Shown here: positions 43,501-51,700 of the stretch, in pieces
Layout: every line of letters begins with the position of its first letter
How positions within the stretch are numbered: the first letter of the stretch is position 1
DNA from: CAYQJL01 sp964573295
GTDB lineage: Bacteria; Eisenbacteria; RBG-16-71-46; CAIMUX01; WJJG01
Direction of reading: 5' to 3'
DNA length: 64,000 nucleotides
NCBI GenBank assembly: GCA_964573295.1
Contig: CAZNJE010000012.1
Span: forward strand, 45,915 to 109,914
Position numbers and translations under genes: made by a program
Notes under the pieces: generated by a model
What the model saw: only the letters and a program-made list of their open reading frames with translations
What the model was told of the DNA's origin: nothing
Databases searched by the model: none

Positions 43501-44258
43501 TCGGGCCGGACCAGTTCGCCGCGGCGGCAGGCCGCTTCGTACTCGGCGGCGAGAGCCGGGTTGTCGGTGTTGCGCTCCAGCCAGGCGGCGGTGGTCGCGG
43601 CGGGCCGATAGGTGCGCGCGCTGGCCGTCAGGGCGGCCTCGCTCGGAGCGGTTTCGACGATCAACTGAAGCGATCCGCAGAAGTCCACCTCACCCGCCGC
43701 CAGGCGGGCCCTCAACGGAAAGAGCTCGATGTAGGCCACCCGGTGCCCGCGATAGATCTGGGTCGTCACCCATCGCGCGGCCTCGGCCGGATAGAGCGAG
43801 GCCGAGGCATAGAGATCCTCGTTCGGGGCGGTGGGTTCGACCGGCCCTTCCCAGGAGAGTGGGTACGGTGACCCGGCCGGGGCCGGCAAGCGCCGCGAGG
43901 TTTCGGTAGGAGCCAGGGCTATCGCCCGCACGGCCGAGACCTCTTCGCCCGGGGGCAGCAGGATCCGCGCGACATGAATGGGAAGCTGCGGCGTGCCCGG
44001 ATGCCCGATCGTGCGGGCACCGTCGATCGTCGGAATTTCGAACGGGAGGACCGTGCCGAGCGCGGGCACCTCGTAGGAGCGTCCGTCGCCCGAATCCGCC
44101 CAGATGGGGTCATCGAACGGGTAGGTCTGCACGATCTGGCCGGCTCCGGCGGCGCCGGCGCAGGCGCCGAGACCGAGGACGGCGAGCATGAGAGTGCCGG
44201 CAACCCGGATTCGAGAATGGGCACCTGAGGACAGCAGACAACGAGAGACCGAGTCCAT
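40503..44258 (-). CDS. Secreted C25 (gingipain-like) cysteine peptidase
   Basis: Protein of 1251 residues. A signal peptide (MLAVLGLGACAGAAGAG) and propeptide precede a C25 catalytic domain with GDIDVIPDRDCY, VPDIYTGRV, the catalytic His500 in HHLGHSSSS and Cys534 in YSQGCDAGSFD. A beta domain (VFVLGNSEYTVTVEAAGEPV) and CARDB-like repeats (GDGDGLLDPGESALLTVRL) follow. The last ~370 residues match the neighbouring amidotransferase and end in a FlgD-like Ig domain (VAILDATGRVVKTLL, WNGRNDAGQ, GIYFYRLD). GGAGG lies before the ATG. It is probably exported and cell-surface attached or released, degrading proteins outside the cell. Confidence 0.87.
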   Translation of the reverse strand: MDSVSRCLLSSGAHSRIRVAGTLMLAVLGLGACAGAAGAGQIVQTYPFDDPIWADSGDGRSYEVPALGTVLPFEIPTIDGARTIGHPGTPQLPIHVARILLPPGEEVSAVRAIALAPTETSRRLPAPAGSPYPLSWEGPVEPTAPNEDLYASASLYPAEAARWVTTQIYRGHRVAYIELFPLRARLAAGEVDFCGSLQLIVETAPSEAALTASARTYRPAATTAAWLERNTDNPALAAEYEAACRRGELVRPEPPVRSIVDPADHYLYVVITSESLAPVYEPLAADRTARGLPATIVTTTEIYANYTGVDAQEQIRNFILDAYQGWGIEYVLLAGDIDVIPDRDCYVYIIDEGNPMETNNLCCDLYYEGLDATWNDDQDDRWGEPGEEDLVPDIYTGRVCADNSTEAQNFIDKLLAYERQPVLGDVETAAFFGEYLWTDTWGEMYMEEIRLGSDSWGYTTAGVPLTWDTYTYYEMSGNWNGSDYINRMNSGTHQMHHLGHSSSSYNAKVYTSDISSFTANGVDHIHNVGYSQGCDAGSFDTSDAILEQFILSPTGYVAWVGNTRYGFGIHYTTNGSSQYYHRQYVDALFGEGIHRLGAANGDSRADNVGYIDYEANRWVHYEITAFGDPAMPVWTAAPQEPLVSHAGVFVLGNSEYTVTVEAAGEPVAGARVCAWDQIGSTYAYGITGASGEVTLPLDPGQPGTLHLIVSDANLLVTEFEVPIVPEGPYVIVYDHEIDDLTGGNGDGDADIGEDIELRVSLQNVWSEPITGVMGTISSENEHVTCTEPTVTYGSLDPGEIQMPDPGQGFRFLVHGDCPDQETVTFVITIQDDAEHEWDGTAVYVMNAPLVDLVDLTVDDSATGDGDGLLDPGESALLTVRLSNGGHCPAEAVTATLLAAHPHLTILQGSASAPLIEVGAEAVLAPPFEVALDAGAESPGLISCSLQLEGDWTYEALLPLDVGVGGFRDDMEAGEGGWAHEVVTPTFEDQWHRSSQRNHTAGGAHSWKFGDTGSGDHANLADGALVTPVIEVAENSVLTFWHWMDAETSSSYPQYAYDGGLIEISVDGGAWEQITPDQGYSHLVREGGTPGPFAAETPIFSGTHDWELVTCTMTTEPGTIQLRFRFGSDGAVSQEGWFIDDVHLRSWGETSGIEIEAPLALRPALGANRPNPFPATTRLSLHMPEAAEARVAILDATGRVVKTLLEGHLAAGQHHLEWNGRNDAGQPVATGIYFYRLDAAGTAQVRKMTLLR

Positions 44259-44299
44259 GCGGAACCTCCCTGGGATGAAGACCATGGCTGTGATCACTT

Positions 44300-45281
44300 C
44301 AAGTGTACCACAGTTGCGGAACTGCTTCCCACCGTGTGGATGGGTCGACCACCCGCAGCCGGTGCGTCAGGCTCTCATGACCGTGGAGACCGGGCTGCGT
44401 TTCAGCGCCGAGCCGCTCGATGCCGACGCGGTGCACTGCAACACCTGGTGCAGCGCGATGGGCGGTGTCTTGGCAGGCCTCGCCTACGGCCTGCTGCCGG
44501 TGGTGATCGTTCACTTCCTGGAACCGCTACGACCCTGGAAGCGGGACAACTCGGACGCGGCGACGAGGTCTCCCTCTGGCTGGAACGTACCGTTCTCACG
44601 CAGGCCGATGCCGTGATCGCCGTTTCCCGACGCACCGGCCATCGAACTCTACTCTCACGCGGCGCTCTTCTGCTGTCCATCGATCTACGAGCCGTTCGGC
44701 ATCATCCCCAGTACCCGCAGTACGGCGGACGGGCGGCATTTCAGATTCGTTTTGTGCTGGCGGCGACGCTGGCGGCGTCCTACGGTATCTATAGCGGCTT
44801 CGAGAACTGCGAAAACGAGGCTGTCCCGGGTACCGAGGAGTACGCCGACTCGGAGAAGTACGAGTTGCGTCCCCGCAGCTGGGACCGGCGTGAGAGCATT
44901 CGCCCGCTGATCACCAAGATCAACGCGATCCGGCGTGAGAATCCCGCCCTATGGAGCAATGCCAGGCTGCGGTTTCACTCCGTCGGCAACGATCAGCTCC
45001 TTTTTTACAGCAAGTCCACGCCGGACTCGAGCAACATCGTCCTGGTGGTCGTCAACCTGGACCCGCATCATACCCACGACGGCTGGGTGGAGGTTCCATT
45101 GCGCGAGTTCGGGTTGCAGCCCGGTGAGATCTACCAGGTTCATGACCTGATCGGGGAGGGGCGCTATCTGTGGCACGGGGCGCACAACTACGTCCGCCTG
45201 GACCCGAATCGGATGCCGGCCCAGGTCTTCCGCCTGCGCAAGCGCGTGCGCAGCGAACGCGACTTCGATTACTTCATGTAG
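44300..45281 (+). pseudogene. Decayed glycogen synthase / GlgE maltosyltransferase remnant
   Basis: Three reading frames must be spliced to recover homology. Near 44350-44550 one frame gives glycogen-synthase text (DADAVHCNTWCSAMGGVLAGLAYG, LEPLRPWKR). A second frame continues it (GDEVSLWLERTVLTQADAVIAVSR). A third, near 44650-44700, gives the later GlgA motif HAALFCCPSIYEPFGII with the intervening ~200 residues missing. From about 44730 to the stop, one frame encodes the C-terminus of a GlgE-type maltosyltransferase (FVLAATLAASYGIYSGFE, EKYELRPRSWDRRES, RFHSVGNDQLLFYSK). This is deletion fusion plus frameshifts of a former glgA-glgE pair. glgB follows intact. Confidence 0.82.
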
Positions 45282-45327
45282 GGAGCGCGAGAGGTAGGCG
45301 GGCCCGACGCCCCTGACATGGAGCCCG

Positions 45328-45391
45328 CGGCAATGCGGCGCGGGGAACTGGCGGCAATGCGGCGCAGGGAGCCGGCGGGCAATGCGGCGGC
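45328..45391. repeat. Tandem repeat just upstream of glgB
   Basis: Three imperfect copies of a unit of about 25 bp around GGCGGCAATGCGGCGCGGGGA end four bases before the glgB ribosome binding site. Each copy contains an ATG, which makes false start calls likely. Confidence 0.75.
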
Positions 45392-45405
45392 ACGGAGACG
45401 ATGAC

Positions 45406-47328
45406 ATGGAGATGATCGTGGACAACCGATCCCAGGGTGCTCTGACCGACTACGACCTGCACCTCTGGAAAGAGGGCCATCACCTTGACGCCTGGCGCAA
45501 GATGGGCGCCCATCTGGGCCAGCACCGTGGGCAACGCGGCGTGTGGTTCGCCGTGTGGGCGCCCAATGCGAAGGGCGTCTACGTCATGGGCGATTTCAAC
45601 GGCTGGGATCGCTCCCGGCATCCGCTCACACCCTGTCGCGACAGCGGGGTGTGGCAGGGATTCATCCCGGAGCTGGCGGCCGGCACGCTTTACAAGTACT
45701 ACATCGTCTCGCGCTTCGGCGGCTACGCCGTTGAGAAGGCTGATCCATTTGGCTTCGCCAGCGAGCTCAGACCGAGCTCGGCCTCGATCGTCTACGACCT
45801 GGGCGGGTACCGCTGGTCGGACCATGCCTGGATGGAAGCTCGCCGTGAGCGGCAGGCGCTGGATGCCCCCATCTCCATCTATGAAGTTCACCTGGGCTCG
45901 TGGCGACAGGTGCCGGAGGACGGCAACCGCTGGCTCTCCTATCGTGAGCTTGCCGATCAGCTGACCGAGTACGCCACCCGGATGGGCTTCACCCACGTGG
46001 AGCTGATGCCGGTCAGCGAGCATCCTCTGGACAGCTCGTGGGGCTATCAGTGCATCGGCTACTTCGCGCCCACCAGCCGCTACGGAACGCCGGACGACTT
46101 CCGCTATCTGATCGACAGGCTTCATCAGCGCGATATCGGTGTGATCCTCGACTGGGTACCGGCGCACTTTCCCCGCGATTCGCACGGGCTCGGCTTCTTC
46201 GACGGCACCCATCTCTACGAGCATGCCGATCCGCGCCAGGGAACGCAGCTCGACTGGGGCACACTGGTCTACAACTTCGGGCGCAACGAGGTGGCGGGTT
46301 TCCTGCTCTCGAACGCACTCTTTTGGCTCGAGGAGTACCACATCGACGGGCTTCGCGTGGATGCGGTGGCCTCGATTCTCTACCTGGACTACTCGAGACC
46401 TCGAGGTCAGTGGATTCCCAACATCCACGGCGGACGAGAAAACCTGGAGGCGGTGGCCTTCCTGCGACGCTTCAACGAAACCGTCTATGCCCGCCATCCC
46501 GGTGTCATGACCATTGCCGAGGAGTCGACCTCTTGGCCGATGGTCTCACGCCCGACCTACCTGGGCGGGCTGGGCTTCGGCTACAAGTGGAACATGGGCT
46601 GGATGCACGACAGCCTGCAGTACATGTCCAAGGACCCGATCCACCGCAAATTCCGGCACAACGATCTCACCTTCAGTCAGCTCTACGCCTATCACGAGAA
46701 CTTCGTGTTGCCGTTCTCGCACGATGAGGTCGTTCACGGCAAGGCCTCGATGATTGGCAAGATGCCGGGCGACGACTGGCAACGATTCGCGAATCTACGT
46801 CTGCTCTACGGGTACATGTTCACCCATCCGGGCAAGAAGCTGCTCTTCATGGGCAACGAATTCGGCCAGTGGAAGGAATGGAACAGCACGATCAGTCTGG
46901 ACTGGCACCTGCTCGAGCATCCGCCCCACCGGGGCCTCCAGCGTTGGGTGCGCGACCTGAACACCTTCCTGCGGGGCACGCCGGCTCTTCATCAGGAGGA
47001 CAGCACACCGGCCGGCTTCCAGTGGATCGACTGCAACGATAGCGAGCAGAGCGTTCTGAGCTACATCCGTAGGGGCCATGACCCGGGCGAGTGCGTGATC
47101 TGTGTCTGCAATTTCACCCCGGTTCCGCGGCACAACTACGACATCGGCGTTCCAGAGGAGGGGTTCTGGGAAGAAATCCTCAATAGCGATGCGTCGATCT
47201 ACGGCGGCAGCGGACAAGGTAACCTGGGCGGCCGGCAGGCGACGCCGGTGGCGGCGCACGGGTTCTATCAGTCGGTCAGCGTGACGCTGCCGCCGCTGGG
47301 AATGATTGTCTTGCGCCGGCTCAGTTGA
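45406..47328 (+). CDS. glgB: 1,4-alpha-glucan branching enzyme
   Basis: GH13 enzyme of 640 residues that creates alpha-1,6 branches in glycogen. The N-terminal CBM48 domain has VWAPNAKGVYVMGDFNGW. The barrel has ILDWVPAHFPRD, the nucleophile Asp in HIDGLRVDAVAS (about residue 318), the acid Glu in TIAEESTSWP (about 372) and the third Asp in PFSHDEVVHGK. All conserved regions are intact. GGAG is eight bases before the ATG at 45406; an upstream in-frame ATG at 45382 lies within the repeat. It is apparently the only intact gene of a glycogen cluster here, and its stop overlaps the convergent FIST gene by eight bases. Confidence 0.95.
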   Translation: MEMIVDNRSQGALTDYDLHLWKEGHHLDAWRKMGAHLGQHRGQRGVWFAVWAPNAKGVYVMGDFNGWDRSRHPLTPCRDSGVWQGFIPELAAGTLYKYYIVSRFGGYAVEKADPFGFASELRPSSASIVYDLGGYRWSDHAWMEARRERQALDAPISIYEVHLGSWRQVPEDGNRWLSYRELADQLTEYATRMGFTHVELMPVSEHPLDSSWGYQCIGYFAPTSRYGTPDDFRYLIDRLHQRDIGVILDWVPAHFPRDSHGLGFFDGTHLYEHADPRQGTQLDWGTLVYNFGRNEVAGFLLSNALFWLEEYHIDGLRVDAVASILYLDYSRPRGQWIPNIHGGRENLEAVAFLRRFNETVYARHPGVMTIAEESTSWPMVSRPTYLGGLGFGYKWNMGWMHDSLQYMSKDPIHRKFRHNDLTFSQLYAYHENFVLPFSHDEVVHGKASMIGKMPGDDWQRFANLRLLYGYMFTHPGKKLLFMGNEFGQWKEWNSTISLDWHLLEHPPHRGLQRWVRDLNTFLRGTPALHQEDSTPAGFQWIDCNDSEQSVLSYIRRGHDPGECVICVCNFTPVPRHNYDIGVPEEGFWEEILNSDASIYGGSGQGNLGGRQATPVAAHGFYQSVSVTLPPLGMIVLRRLS

Positions 47329-48541
47329 GCCCTTCGCCGCGACGGCGGGCCTCGTCCTCGCCGGGCCCGCTTTCGTCCGCAGGCCGGAAGAGCGCCAGGG
47401 AGGCGGTATGGGTGTGGAGATAGTTCGTGCCACGGATGGGTCCCAGCTCACCCGAGGAGAGGAATCCCCCCATCGGTACCGGGTAGCCCAGCGTCTTGCA
47501 AATGCCGCGGATCGAGACGCCCGGGTCTTTCCCCCGGCCGGGCCAGCTGCCGAAGAGCAGGCCGCCGCGAGCGGCGGTATCCACGAGCTGCGGAACCATT
47601 AGAAGATAGAGGTCGTCGGCCAGAGTGTTGTCCCACACGTGAAAGCGGATGATCTGGCCCTCGTGCACATGGCCTGCCAAGGAGATGGTTCCCTCCTTAT
47701 GGTCGACGGCCACCACGGGCCGGATGAGGAAGTCCCCGCGCCCGAGCGTGTCACGCGGCTCCTCGATGGCCTGGCCGAACATGAGTCCCTGCTGCAGAAG
47801 GTTTCGCTCGCTCTTGGGTAGCTCCGCCACCATTTCCTGAAGGGCTTCGATCGCCGGGTTGCCGCTGAGTTCGAGAACCGTGTTGCCCTCGGCCTTCGTG
47901 ACCGTGAAGGTGTCGCCGATCGGCTTGCAGCCCTGGGACACCAGGACATCGGCGCGGATGTTGCCGGCCAGGGCAACTCCCACCACACCGGAGCGGAAGG
48001 TGTGCTCGTCGATCAGAAGAACGTGACCCCCCGGACGGTTCGCGCCGCTGGCTTGGCCACCGATGACCGGGACCTCCGGGGCCAGGGTACGGAGTGAGTC
48101 CAGGATCTCCACAATGGGTGTGGTAAACGGGTCGGGCAACAGGATCACGAGCTGCGGATCGGGCACGATCTCGAGTACCGACTGCCACTGTTCCATGCAG
48201 ACCGGCGCTTCGTCGAAATCCTCCAGATCCAGTCGGATCGGGACCATGACGACCCCCGGCAGATGCGCCGCCACCGCCACCAACGCCGGCCGGGAGGCGG
48301 CGTGAATCGTGGGATGGAACACCCCGGCTGACGTGACGCCGAGCACGAGGGTCTGGGGCCAGGTTTCGTGGAGGGTTTCGGAGACGCGCTCGGCATGCCG
48401 GGCGATCTCGGGAGTGGCGAAAAACAGGATGAGATCCGGCGACTGCTCCTTGGGATCGAAGGCCCCATGGAGCTTCCGCGTGATCTCGGCGGCGGCCTGT
48501 CCGGCCCCGCGCCGAGTCGATGACACCGATACGAATCTCAT
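47321..48541 (-). CDS. FIST-domain (FIST_N plus FIST_C) sensory protein
   Basis: Cytoplasmic protein of 406 residues. The FIST_N part includes DLILFFATPEIARHAERV, VLGVTSAGVFHP and VPVIGGQASGANRPGG; the FIST_C part includes VSQGCKPIGDTFTVTKAEGN, IEALQEMV and GGLLFGSWPGRGK, ending GFLSSGELGPI. Such proteins are thought to sense small molecules, possibly amino acids, and often pair with kinases; no kinase is adjacent. AGGGAA precedes the ATG. A tandem repeat lies about 120 bases upstream. Confidence 0.87.
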   Translation of the reverse strand: MRFVSVSSTRRGAGQAAAEITRKLHGAFDPKEQSPDLILFFATPEIARHAERVSETLHETWPQTLVLGVTSAGVFHPTIHAASRPALVAVAAHLPGVVMVPIRLDLEDFDEAPVCMEQWQSVLEIVPDPQLVILLPDPFTTPIVEILDSLRTLAPEVPVIGGQASGANRPGGHVLLIDEHTFRSGVVGVALAGNIRADVLVSQGCKPIGDTFTVTKAEGNTVLELSGNPAIEALQEMVAELPKSERNLLQQGLMFGQAIEEPRDTLGRGDFLIRPVVAVDHKEGTISLAGHVHEGQIIRFHVWDNTLADDLYLLMVPQLVDTAARGGLLFGSWPGRGKDPGVSIRGICKTLGYPVPMGGFLSSGELGPIRGTNYLHTHTASLALFRPADESGPGEDEARRRGEGLN

Positions 48542-48657
48542 GCCATTCCCTGTGCCTTGCCCGAGATTCCTGTTCGGGCATCTTTCGAACAGCCCTTCCG
48601 TGAACTCTTCCGGAGGGTCCCGCGTGACGGGCCGAGCCGAAGCGGTCGGCACACCCG

Positions 48658-48712
48658 CACGGAGCAATGTTGTACTCCCGTGCACGGAGCAATGTTGCAC
48701 CCCCGTGCACGG
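48658..48712. repeat. Two full copies of a 25-bp repeat
   Basis: Units CACGGAGCAATGTTG followed by (T/C)AC(T/C)CCCGTG occur at 48658-48682 and 48683-48707 with two differences, then a partial third. The ends CACGG and CCGTG are inverted, so each unit can form a hairpin. It lies upstream of the FIST gene. Confidence 0.8.
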
Positions 48713-48798
48713 CGCGGGGTTCCCCCACCGGACTCACTGTAGCATATTCGCCGCCACCGCCGGGTGCACTACGGATCGCGATCGTGGCCTAAACCATA

Positions 48799-51700
48799 TC
48801 AACGCACGACCATCACCCTGCGAACCAGCTCCTCATCGCCATTCTCCAGACGGTAGAAGTAGACGCCGGATGCGACCGGCTGGCCCTGATCGTTCGTGCC
48901 CGGCCAGTGAATCACATGCTCGCCCGCGGGCACCGGGCCCTTGACGAGCGTGCTGACCACGTGGCCATCCACATCGAAGACTCGCAGGGTCACCGGTTGT
49001 GGCGCCGGAAGCTGGAAGTGGATGTTCGTGCCCAGAGACATCGGATTCGGATGGCTCGGCGCGAGTGCCAGATGTGTGACCGGCTCCCGCTCGGGCGTGC
49101 CCGAGAATCCGGGCCGGCCGGTGGTGAACTTGACCGCCAGCTCCTCGTCCAGCGGGACGGCCGACGGCGGACCCTGATTATAGAAGTTGTAGGTGATGGC
49201 CGTCGTGTGGTCGCCGTCCTGAATCCCCGCCGTGCAGTACATCTGCAGGTAGTCCTGGTTGTTCACGGTGTGGTACTGGAAGACGATCTCGCCGTCGCCG
49301 GTGTGGCTTGGATAGAATTCCGGATCGTAGAGGATTACCTGGAACCGGTTGCGGTAGTTGGTGGTGCCCTCGTCCCGGATCAACTTCAGATCGTGCCAGG
49401 TCACGACGTAGCGGTGATTCGCTTCATCGAACCAGTAGTAGACCCGGTTGCTCGAGTCCTGCACGTGGTTGTCCCAGAAGGGCGCGATCTGATAGGCCGG
49501 CCCCCCGGCGGAGGGCAGGTACCAGTTGCGGTAGTTGACCAGATAGGTCGAACCCATCGCCAGCCACCCGTTCGAGCAGATCGTAATCTGATCGAAGGTC
49601 TCGCCGTAGAACTGAAACTCGAAGGGGAGCGGCAGGATCTGGAAGTCATCCTGTCCGGGGTAGAAGTCGGTCAGACCGACGTCGGTGCCTTGCCCCCCCA
49701 GATTCGGGTGGATCTCGATCCAGTCGTAGACCGGGTGATCCTCGTAGGTGAAGTCGGTGTGATCGTAGGCGAAGTAGCCGTAGTCATCCGGTCCGGTCGG
49801 GTCGGAGGAGCCGGCCGTGCCGACCTGCATCTGGAAGCGGACCGTGTCGCGCACACCGTCGGCGAACTCGAGGTTCAGGCGCATCGGCACGCTGAGGCCG
49901 GGAATGCAATCGGCCGGCGCGCGCACCCCGAAGGGGTCGAGTCCGTTCGAGCCGAACCCGCCAGGCATGATGCTCGAGCTAATCACCGCGTAGGGATCGG
50001 TGACCTGCACCGAGTAGCCTTCGGAGATGAGCGTGGCCTCGATCGGCCCCGGCGCGGTGTGCGTGCCGGAGTTGGTGACCGTGACCGACAACGTGCCGGT
50101 CTCGCCTGGGTCGAGCAGGTCGCCGGCGCCGCCGAGCTGGTGCGACATGTACTCGAGCTGCGGCCCGGCCACGATGAGGTGGACCACCGAGGACCATGGC
50201 TCGGGCGACGAGGAAGAGGTGATCGTGAACTCCAGGCGAATCGGATGCCCGGCGGGCGTGCTCTCGGTGAGCCGCAGGGTCAGGGGCGGGTAGCCGGGTT
50301 GCTCCTTGGTGCCGCCGGCGTTGATCAGACCGTAGTCGATCGGCGCGTTGCTCAGGAAGACCGCGTACGGATCGTCCTCGGCGATCTCGACGACCACGTC
50401 CTGCGCCGAGAAGACGCCGTAGTTCTTCAAGGTGAAGGCCAGCTCGACGGTCTCACCCGGATTCAGTGTTCCATCGCCGTTCCCATCGCTGGGAGCGGTG
50501 TTGTCATCATCGATCGTCGTGTCGAAGACGCCGATGTAGATCTCGGGTTGCTCGATGGTGAAGCTGCTCTCGTGCGGGTAGAGATTGCGACCGGTGACGA
50601 TCACCTGCACGCTTCCCTCGATCGAGGCGTCCAGGGGCATCTCGAGCCGGCCCTGCTGGTCCGTGTAGCCGCCGCCCAGGCTCTGGCTTCCCCGCCGGAA
50701 ATGTACATAGGCCCCCGCCACGGGCAGGCCCAGGGCCTTCGTGACGGTGATGTCGATGTGATCAGCCCCGATCGGCAGGTTGGCGGGGTGATCGACCGTG
50801 AGAAGCACTGGCACATCGGTCCAGATCTCGGTGGCCGGGTCGCCCATGAGGTTGTTCCACCAGATGAACTTGGCCGACTCGGAGTACTCGTAGTCTTCGT
50901 AGTTCAAGATGAGTTCGATCTTGCCCCGGTAGCCGGCCATACCCTGGTGATGGTTGTCCAACCAGTAGAGGCCATAGGCGGCCCCGCCGTAGTAGCAGTT
51001 GTTGTAGCGCGTGTGCGTGGCGAGCGTGGCGGTCGCGATACTGCCGATACCCCCGATGTGGCCGTAGGAAGAGGACCAGGCGCGGAGCCACGCTTCGTTG
51101 ATCGAGGTGCCGCTGTAGAAGCTGCCGGTGCCGCAGGTGAGGTTGAGCGTGAAGGGCAGCATCTCCGTATTCGTCAGGCTGTAGATGTAGGACGAGCTCC
51201 AGCCGCTCATCCCATAGTAGCCACGGTACCCGAAGAAACTTACCCCCTGGTTGAGGGAGTTGCGCATGTTGGTGGTCCAGGGCCCGGTGAAGATCGTATC
51301 GATGCGGGCGTAGCCTAGATCCACCATCTTCTCCTTCAGCCACTGCTGGATCTGAACGCAGGTCGGACCCGAGACCGAGGGGTCGCCCACGAGCGAGGCG
51401 GCCTTGAACCACTCGGTGTTATCCATCCGCGGCTCGCGTTCGTACGAGACGATCTTATCGACCATGTGCTCCAGTTCCGTTGCGGCCTCACCGGAGAGTC
51501 GGCCGATGAAGGCGTCGGGCATCAGGTCGTCGCCGTCGAGTTGGCAGTAGGGGTGGTCTCCGTAGCTCCCCGAGTAATAAGGGCACGGGAAGGAACCAAT
51601 GGGATAGTTGCCGCTCACATCGCCGACGATCGTGATGTACTCGGGCGGATACTCCCAGCTGTTGTAGGCGTTCTGCAGCCAGGACCGGATGCTGTTCGGG

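Noticed and set aside
44334..45281. Intact glycoside hydrolase encoded by one 315-codon frame
   Set aside because: Only the last ~180 codons match GlgE; the first part is out of frame with GlgA text, so the frame is a product of decay.
45300..45405. Short CRISPR-like array before glgB and similar repeats elsewhere
   Set aside because: Units are directly adjacent with no spacers and are degenerate; no cas genes are present.
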